Source: Brachionus manjavacas (taxonomy: Eukaryota; Rotifera; Eurotatoria; Ploima; Brachionidae). Taken from it: 64,000 nucleotides of DNA. Shown in pieces: positions 33,271 to 43,400 of the stretch. The position numbers and the translations under genes are program-made. The stretch is taken from positions 186,001 to 250,000 of the forward strand of contig JAHQIY010000024.1 in the NCBI GenBank assembly GCA_019054805.1. The letters are read 5' to 3'. How positions within the stretch are numbered: position 1 is the first letter of the stretch; each line of letters begins with the position of its first letter. The notes below the pieces were generated by a model, which was given only the letters and a program-made list of their open reading frames with translations, was not told the origin of the DNA and searched no databases.

Positions 33271-33842
33271 TGGATTTAAGATTCGGGGTGAAAGCCCTGA
33301 ATCATAGATATATTTAGTTGTTATTAAGGGACCAGTTTTTTTCAAATCATAATTTAATCGATATAAAGAAGAGAGCATTAAACAGCGATTGTGAATATTA
33401 TTTTTGAGCAATTATGCAAGCGATTGTTTGATTTGTAGATGTCAATTAATGAACAGATGTAACTGAATTTGTAAGACAAAATTAATGTCATTGTAGTGTT
33501 TTTTAAATTGACTAAATTAAATATTATAATTTAAATTTCATAACTACAGGATTTAAGATAAATTAAATAAAAATCAAACACTAGTATTCTTTACGTTTTA
33601 TCGTATTTCAGACATATTTGCTGTAAAATTTGTTGTGACCACTTACACTGGCTTATCTTTAAGTGGGAACTTTAATGAATTGTCTAAAAGCAAAATATTT
33701 GAAAAAAATCCAAGCTGTTCTTAAATTCGATTGAGGTCAAATCGATTAGCTTACTTTTTCAACAAGGCATTCACTAAAAAAACACACATAAATAATTATC
33801 ATATTGTTCTTAACCTAATTTAATTTATTCTTTTTTGTTAAC

Positions 33843-34186
33843 AGAACCAAAGAGATTTGAAATTCTCATAAAATGGCTAGACGAAAAAGCAAGAGGAAGG
33901 CTCCGCCAAAGCGAAAGATGACCCAACCGCTGGAGAAAGTGTTCACTTGTCCTTTCTGTAATCACGAAAAATCTTGCGATGTCAAAATGGAACTTGATAA
34001 GAATACAGCTCATATCCGTTGCACTGTTTGTTCCGAGGACTTTCAGACGGTTATCAATTGTAAGCCATTTTGACTGATTTTTCTTCTCAAAGTTAAATTT
34101 CAATTTTCTCTCTTTTTTAAGACTTGACAGAACCGATTGATGTGTACAATGAGTGGATAGATGCATGCGAGTCGGTTAACAGCTAA
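33843..34186 (+). CDS. ELOF1: transcription elongation factor 1 homolog (zinc finger)
   Basis: 83-residue ELOF1, a small conserved nuclear factor that binds elongating RNA polymerase II and takes part in transcription-coupled repair. Coding exons 33873-34059 and 34122-34186, joined across a 62-nt intron (AATT|GTAAGC … TTTTTTAAG|ACTTG). Basic N-terminus [16 protein letters not shown], then the zinc ribbon CPFC…CTVC with the linking [10 protein letters not shown], then [16 protein letters not shown]. This matches the family along its whole length. A strong acceptor (TTTTTTGTTAACAG) ends at 33842, 30 nt before the ATG. The 5' leader is therefore spliced, either from an upstream non-coding exon or by trans-splicing; the start given here includes that 30-nt leader. 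AATAAA signals follow near 34270. Confidence 0.97.
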
Positions 34187-34424
34187 GTTTTGAACTGATT
34201 ATTGTAGTAATGTTGTTAAGTATCCAAAAGACATGTTTATTATTTCTAAATGTACAAAACTAATTGAAAATAAAATCTTAAATAAATTATTTATTTTTTC
34301 AATTCAAACAGTGGTTGTTCAAAATCACTAAATCAATTTATTTTGCTTACAAATTCAAGAGTGAATGTTAATTTTTGTTTAGATAATATGATATAATCTG
34401 AATGAGCTCGAATCAAAATCGATA

Positions 34425-37400
34425 ATGATTTGTTTGAAATGTTTGTTAAAATTGCTCCTCACTTTGAATCATCTGGTTTCGATTTCTGCCCAAACAAGCA
34501 CTGATGCCACGCTGACAAATTCTTCTGCCGAGCTGGTAACTTCAACTTTACTTTTTGAACAAAATCAAACAAACTTGTCCGATCACAAAATATTCGACAA
34601 AAAATATATTGCCCGATCCGAAGACTCGAATGCAACTACATCAGACAAATATCTAGACTTCATGACTGCTAATTCGACTTCTACAATTCTTGCCACAACG
34701 ACAGAACCGTCATTCTATTTAACAGAATTCAAACTGTTAAAAATTAAGTACAACGAAAGTGCAAATGAGTTCATTTTAGATTATATGATTAGTTCGAACC
34801 ATACCGAATATGACCAAAAGCCTCACTTTTTTGAAGCTAGCTTTAATTGTACATCTGAAGACAAGCAAATGTGGTCTCATCAAGAATCAAACAAGTTCAC
34901 AGAAGAAAATTTGTTGCAAACTTCTGCAAATTTGAAACCTCACCATTTAAACAACTTACCAAAACCTGGATCGTTTATTACATGCATTGCAATTGCCGAG
35001 TCCGAGAATCATTATTTTGATGATAGCATTTTTTTTTCAACTGGTAAGTCTTTTTCTTGAATTCTAAAAATCCATTTAATTTTTACAAATATCCGCGATA
35101 TTGTCAAATTTGACAAAAAATATACCCCAAATGCAAAAATATAAGTAAACTCTTGATAAATTAGGAAATGGTTTTTAGTGTAAATCAATAAAAAAGCTTT
35201 ATTATATCACTACAAAAATGATTAAATTTAAATCTGAATTCGCAATCTATTCAAATTTGTTTATTGATAAAACTAAATGAATAGATTAAAAATTGAAATT
35301 TTAAATTACTAATTTTAAATTTGAGCATCTTTTTAATTTAAATTTGAATTTGGGCTATTAATCATTATCGTAGCTAAAAAATTGACCATTCTGCATTGAC
35401 TTGAAAACTAAGTGACTGTTAATCACTTGCAAGTTTCCCATTTGCATAACTATTCGAATTTTTGACCATTTTTTGATCTGTTAAAGCCAAAGGCAAGAAA
35501 ATTTCAAGATCTATCTATTGGTATCTTCGGTTTTCCATATTTCGAAAAATTGATTGCATAAAACCTATTTGAAAACTGTAAAAAAACGGGTTTCTTGCTC
35601 TTTTTCGAAGTCGCCTAATTTCTTGTCCTTTTTTACTTTTTGGACTCCTGTAAATTGTATCATGTAAAACTTTTTGTGCTCTTGAATTTGAGCTATTAAT
35701 CATTATCGTAGCTAAAAAATTGACCATTCTGCATTGACTTGAAAACTAAGTGACTGGTAATCACTTGCAAGTTTTCCATGTGCATTCCTTTTCGAATCTT
35801 TCACCTTTTTAATTTACTATTTTTTTAAAGAAAAAAACAAATGAGTTTCATAATTTATATAATTTAAGAAAAAATAGACTCTTATTTCTATTTGCTTAAA
35901 AATTCAAATGAAAAAGAAATTTATTAATGAGAGACAAAAAATAGATTACAGAACCGTTTTCGTCCTTCAAATATAATGTTTCACTTAATTCGAATCTATG
36001 TTATCATGAAGTATAAATTATTCATCAGCTTCTTGACTGATGCTCAAAGATATAAACTTAGAAAATGAGTAACAAGTAAGAATTATACTTGTCACGTATC
36101 ACATAAGTAAGACTCTTCGAAATGCTGACAAATACATTAATCACTCAGTTCACATCTTGACTTAATTGTAAGCCCGTGTTCTCGACTCAAGCCTTTAAGT
36201 ATAAATAAGAAAATCTATTCTAAGAACTTCAAATTCTCAATTTTTACAAAAAGCTTTTAAACAATATATTTTGTTTTTATATTAAACCCGTTGTAATCTA
36301 TTGTTGCAGAAGTTTATTTTTTTAGATACTTGCCCAACATTCTTAGAAAAATTTTTTTGGATTTTTACATTGTTGTTTAAAAATTCATAATGCCATACTT
36401 AAAAAATTAAAGGTTAAAGATGCTAATAAAAGAATGATCTCAAAAAAGATTCTAAATTTTGTCAGTCTTCTTATTTTTTGGCTTTTTGCGAGTCATAAAA
36501 GTCTCTTTCACACTGTTCTGTCCTTGTTGTGGCTATTTCTTAATTTGTCATCATGAAAGTTTAATATCTCTTTTAACTTTTTTTTCACTTAATTAAATTA
36601 AAACTTGGTTCCTCTTAATTCTTCGACCATTTTCTGAACAGCGACTTTTCGAAGAGAATTAAGAAAGATTTCAAAAAGTGGCGGTGAAATATGAAACTAT
36701 CAAAATTTTTAAAGATTAATATTTTAAATAAAAAAAAATTGTTCCAAAAATTAAAAAAAACATTCTTTTAATATTTTTTATTTTCAAATCTTTAAAAAAA
36801 TATTGTCTTTATTTGTCACAGAACTGAAGCTCTACTACCGCGTCAAGATTTCAGCAGTTAGAAAATTAAACAATACTAGGGCCAGTGTTTAATTATTAAA
36901 ATTTGATATCTAAAATAAAAAAAAACAGTTAACAAATTCTAAATTTTTTAAGGTGATAGAAGTTTGTGTCAGTCTATATATGCATAAAATTTTACAAAGT
37001 TTCACAAAAAATTTGTAAACTTCTTCTTTCTTAAACTTCATTATCTCTATGTTGAAGATTTTTTTTGTTAACTAACCTTATGATGAGTCTGGTCAGTTTT
37101 TTTGACTCATTGATAATATTTTTTACCCTAGTAAAGTAAATGGTAAATTATTTAACCAAATTAAAACCTAGTTGAAGTTTGGTTTTTTTATTAATTCATA
37201 GTTTAAAATTAAAAAAAAAAAATTAAATTTTGTTCTTGAATGGAATACTTAACGCAAACTTTTGTTCACAACTAGCGAAAAAAAAATAGTTTTTTTTAAA
37301 ATTGTTTTATTTTAGACTTGATTCTAGCTAAAAATGAAACTTAAAAATAAAAAAAAATTGAAAATTATTAACATTTATAAATTTGACCAAATATTAATCA

Positions 37401-40400
37401 AATAAAATAATGTTCACTTAAGGAACCTTATTTTTAACTAATGCTTGAACTTATTTTCTCCAAAATTTTAAAAATCTAAAATATATTAGAATGAGATGAT
37501 CAGTGTATTGAATTTTTTGATTGCTAATGATCCAATAAATACAGTAGACCTAAAAATATCAAAGTTAGATTGTCCGAAAATTTGACCAAGAACACTTACA
37601 ATTGGAATAGTTTTCTCAAGTTTTTAATGTGTAAACATGTTATTTTGTTGCTCCTTCAGCTAAATCACATAACCATGACACTTATTTTGTTAAACAATTT
37701 ATTAGGACCAAAAATTAATTTTATTTTGCATTCGAATAAAATTTTTACTTATTGACCAATTTTTGTATCTTTTAAAAGGAATATTTTTCTAATCAATAAT
37801 AATACTTTTAACAAAAATATTTCATCAACCTGATGTAATTTCAAATATGAGACTGAAAAGGAGAAAGCTCCATTTCAAGCAGCCCAGAATTCCATCCCAA
37901 ATTATTTAAAAAAAATCAATTTGAAAAATTAACCTTTTTTCTTTATTCAAGATCCATTGCCGGCTAAAAACTTAAAGTTAATTAAACTTAATCAAACAGC
38001 TCTAAATGTCACATGGATCAATCCAGAATATAACTACGATTCAATTAATTTGACCTGTATTTCAAGCGAAAATAATTCCAATACCACAAAAATAAAAAAC
38101 AATTTGTTCAATTTGACCAAAATTTTTCCAAGAACCAGCACAGAAGCCTCCCATTTTCTACTTAACAATCTTTTGCCCGGATCAAATTACACTTGCTGGA
38201 TTATAACAAAAAAAAATGAATCACTAAAAGAAAGCGAACGAAGCCATCAAACAACAGAACCAAGCAATCTATCAATTCAAAATTTCAAGCTCAACGAAAT
38301 CAACTGCTCAATATCATTTGAATTTAAGGCGCCAAAAGGCTTATATGATAATTTTTCAATAAGTTTAGTCGATTTGATATCGAATGACATAGTGGTGACA
38401 AAAGACTTTATGGCTGGTTCAGCTTTTGATCTCTTTTTTAGCCAAAATGGTTTAATTCCAGGAAAAAGCTATAAAATTCATTCCCATGTAAATCGCCATG
38501 ATGACACAAGCTTTAAGAATTTAATTTCATTCAGTCTCAGACCTGAGCCTGTCCAGGACTTGAAAATTTACGCTCTTTCCAAAAGCAAAGTGAATGTAAC
38601 GTGGACACCGCCAATTTATTTTCAACTTTTCACAGTCAATACTTCTTTTTCCAGAATGTTCAAAAGCCGCCTAAACTGGCTTGAGTTGAATGGCTTAAAT
38701 GCGACCAATTTTGATCTAGGAGTGTCAACTTGTTCGACCAAAGAGTGCGATTTGACTTCCCAATGTGCCAGCGCAACATTTGACTTTGAAGCTTTAAAAA
38801 TTAGGAACTTAACTCAGAAATTGGTTGATTCAAATAATTTACTTCTTAACTTTGATCTGGTCGATCTGCACGACTTTAAATCAATTCACTTTAAATGGAC
38901 CAATTTGCAAACACATTTCACCCAAAAGTGTGCCTATGAGCTAAAAGAGAAAAGTAAATGCAGCTTTAGTTTTAGTTGTGTTCAGTCAAAATGCGGCTTA
39001 AAGCTCGACAATTTAAAGTACAATTCAAATTATGAAGTAAACATGACTCCACTATCATTGTCTGGATATGAATTTAGATCAGTGAGCACTAAATTTAAAA
39101 CCAGGCCTTGGTTGCCTGACATCGACTATCAAACTTACAGCAGCTATGCCATTCAGTCAAAATTTGACTCAAGTCAAATACTCAATGTTTACTTGCCCAA
39201 CATAGACGAAAGCAATGGCCTAATTATGGACACCAGTTTGCTAGTAGTGAAGCTTGGTAGACTGAGAATGTACAACCAAAGCGATAAATTTAGAATAGAT
39301 AATCCACGCGATCAAGAATACTTGAAATACTTGTACTATACGAGCGAGATGTGCTCCAACGAAACAGCTCTGTCCGAACCTTGCCTAGTCACCAAACTCC
39401 AAGATAACCAGAATAGAAGTTTAAGCAAAATATTTCTGATAGGCAATTTGGGCGATGATCTTGGTCTAGCTGAACCAGTGAACAGATCGAACACGAGCTC
39501 CTTTGTCTATGAATACATAAGCCAAGACTTAATCGAACCATCGAATTTGTATCAGGTGTTTTTTTTGTTCAAAATTGGTGACAATCAAACTGAATTATTT
39601 TTGGCGAGTACACCAACTGAGCCAATTCAGACCGGACCTAAAAATGTCTACACAGCAAGCATCAAGTCCCAAGGTGGCATTGCCTTGTGGACCATTATTG
39701 TTCTATGCATCATATCCTGTATTTTTTTAATCGGACTGATTGCCATTCTCATTACATTGAGTATTCTAAGACACAAGCCTTCTAAATTTCAAAAAGCTGC
39801 CCAGCTTAATCCCAATCAGCATTCATTTGATCCATCTAACAACATAAGATCTAAATATGACGACTTTTTAGGTAAATGGAATTTTTTTTTATTGGGTTCT
39901 ATCTAAAAATTGAGAAAACATTATTTGAATATTAAAAAATTTAGATAAATTGATATTTTTATTATTTGTCAACAGAAATGGTTAAATTTTTTGTGTTTGA
40001 ATTTCAAAATGTAACACAACAATTTCACAAGCATTTTCATATTTGAAATTAAACTTTTTAGTGAAATAGAAGGTTTTAATTTTCTTTATAAAATTGAAGA
40101 AAAAATATTGAATCATTATTCAAATAATATTTTTGATTTGAAATTAAATTCAATTGTTGAAAATGTTCATGAATATGCAAACATTTCATTTTCGACTTTT
40201 AACATTACTGTTATCATCTATTTTCCTTTTTAAGAGGCATATAATTATTACCTATGTTATTTTCATGCAAAGTATAAACAAAAATACTGATGTAAGGAAT
40301 AATTTTATTCATTGATATTTAATATAATTAAAAAGGAGCAAAATTGTGTGAATTGATGCAAAAATAAAACAAAATTCTTATTCTTATACAAAATTAATTA

Positions 40401-43400
40401 GAAATATTTTTTTCTAGAATCAAGTTTAATACCAAAAAATTTGATTTCTTTTATGCTTAGTATTCTGTTTCCATAAATTTATAAGTTTAGATTATCACTC
40501 TTTTTTTTGTACATAGAAAAGACCATTTAACACGACTTTTGGAATGATTTCTTTATTTTCCATTTAATAAGCCATTGTTCTAGTTCGTTGGTGTATTTAT
40601 TAATCTTATTTTCAAGGTACCCTTTTTTGTTCTGAATGTAACTAAATTATCTGCTAAAAGCAGAGAGTATTCATTATTTGTTTTGTTTCTTTTGGGGATG
40701 TCATTAATATATATACTAAATAAAAGAGGACTAATTACTGAGCTTTGAGGGACACCCGTTATTCTGCGCTCAAGTGGTTATTCACATTTACCTTAAATAT
40801 CCTAGAGTCTAGAAAGGAAATAAAATATACTCAGATGATAAATTTTTATCAAAATTTTGCTTATTGCTTTGAAATATGGTTGTATTTTATTCAAAATTTT
40901 TTTGTTTTTATTTTCAAGTATAATTGTTTCTATTTGTTTAATTTGCTGCGGACAAGTATAAAAAGAAACTGTTTTAACTATATTTGACACTATTTATTAA
41001 TTTTGATAATTTCAATTTAAAATAATCCTATTTTCAGTATTTTTGTTTTCTAACTAATAATTTTTGTTTTTTATGTAATTTTATTGAAATTTGTTTATCA
41101 AAGAATTATGTAATTTATATTAAAAAAATCACATAAAATATTCGCTTAAAATTATTTTTTTATTTGAAACTGTTCTTTCCAATATTTTCTAATTTTTTTA
41201 TGTAAGTTTTAACCTCCCTCACCCCCATCTACCCAAATCGACCTAATTCATAACGCTCACTAGGGTTTTTTTCGCCGCATAAAACTTTCTTAACTTTCAA
41301 CTGAACTTCTTCAGGTGTCTTTCGAAGCCCTTGTGACATATTTGGATAATAAGTCGATTTACTAAATATTTTATGCCGCTTTAATGAATTCTCACATATT
41401 TTAGTAAAAAATTGTTATTACTAAAATTAAGATAAATAAGCTGTAGTAATTAATTAAAAAATTAAAACTATTATCAAGGGGAAAATAACTTAGTGTTTTA
41501 TAAATTTTTATTAATTTTTATGTATTTCAACATAAAGGCAGCTTTTTTTTAATTGAAATTATTTGAATGAAAATTTCTATTTTTTTTTATCAATTCACAG
41601 CTCAGATATCTAATTATCATTTTTTTGAAAAAAAATAGAATTATTCAAATCTTTAAAAAAAAAGACCTAAAATTTAATTTCAAAAAAAATTCTTATTAGC
41701 AAAAATTTTTTATTTTTTTATAGGCAAAAATTTGATTTTCAATAAAAACATTGAAAAGATTAAGCCTTTTGTACTTAATTTACAGTTTACTGAAATATGT
41801 GCACCAAATAATCTATAAAATCCAATTAATCTATAAATTTTACATTAATCTATAAATTTTACTTTTTTTATTGATTTTTCAAATTTCAGAAAAGACCCTC
41901 ATATTTAAAATAAAAAATTTTAATTTTAAATTTTATTCAGGAAGCAGCGATTTTGTTCTGCCTGGCGAATTTAGCCGCAGCGAAATGACCAACATATGGT
42001 TGGTCAAGCACGCCAATGGAGATCTAATATTGGACGAAGAGTACAGAAACTTGCCCGACTATCGTGACTTTAAGACCTGCTATGCATCCCAGCTAATGTC
42101 AAACGAATCCAAGAACAGATTTTTGGACATCAAAGCCTATGATGACAGTCGAGTGATTTTGGACATATGCTCCCAAAACAATCTGTCCATTTCCACTGAG
42201 TCCATGAGTGATTATTACAGTGAAACAGACTACATAAACGCCAATTTTGTCCAAGGATACAGCCACGAGAAAAAATTCATTGCTACTCAGGGCCCTAAAA
42301 AAGAGACAATAAACGACTTTTGGAGAATGATATACCAATACAGAGTGTCTGCCATAGTGATGCTTACTAAGCTTGTTGAAAAGGGTGTCGAAAGATGCAC
42401 TCAGTACTGGCCGGACAAGCTTAACATGCCTGAAGTGTACGGTGACTATGAATTGACACTCAAAGACCAGCAAAAGTGTGGCGACTACATCAAACGAACA
42501 TTTGACTTGGTAAAAATAAGCAACAACAAAAATACAACAATGACCACTATTCTAAATACACCAAATAGCATTTCGACCAGAAAAATACTCACTGTAAATC
42601 AATACTACTATCCGGAATGGCCTGACAAGGACACGCCGAGCACAGATCCCATAAGCATACTTCATCTCATTCGGGATGTCAATCGCAACCACTTGGCCTA
42701 TCAGTATCCCATAGTGGTGCATTGCAGCGCTGGAGTCGGTCGAACCGGCACTTACATCACTCTAGATGCCATGATGGAGAAAATAAATACAGAGGCGAAA
42801 ATCGACATCTTTGGCTTCATAAGCAAGATTAGAACTAGGAGACAGTATTTGGTGCAGACCTCCAAGCAGTATATTTTTATTCACGAAGCGTTGTACGAAT
42901 ATTGTCTGTATGGGTTTACGGACATAGATGTGTCTCATTTGGTGTCTTATTATAAGAATTTCAAGGAGTCAAAGCAAAACGCAAAAAGAACTAAACTTGA
43001 AATCGAGTTCGAAAAATTGACCACCGCCTTCTATCCAAATAGTCAGGCAAGAGAAGCTTTCAGCAATGACAACAAGCACAGAAATAGAAATTTAGATTGT
43101 ATTTGTTATGATGAAAATCGCATTCGTTTGTCTAATCTAAATGGCTCGTCCTACATTAATGCCACAATGGTACGCGGCTTTGAGATAAACAACGAGCTCA
43201 TCATTACACAAGACCCAATGGAGCATACTGAATTTGAGTTCTGGAAAATGCTCACTGAGTATGAGTGCAGAATAATAGTGACTTTGAACAAAAATCTAGA
43301 GAATGAATTTGTCTATTGGCCCACTGATGAGCAGCCCATTCGCAACTGTGAATGTGACTGTGTTAAATTTGTTATTCAATTAGTCAATAGTTCAAGTCAG

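Noticed and set aside
33825..34166. Minus-strand ORF of 113 codons over ELOF1
   Set aside because: Antisense shadow; it crosses the ELOF1 intron and has no recognisable features.
41290..41330. CCTGAAGAAG…GAAAG on the minus strand near 41310, as a second hammerhead
   Set aside because: Stem II would be AGUU/AGUU, which does not pair properly, and there is no GUC-type cleavage site nearby.
42099..42473. Minus-strand ORF of 124 codons
   Set aside because: Antisense shadow of the phosphatase D1 domain.
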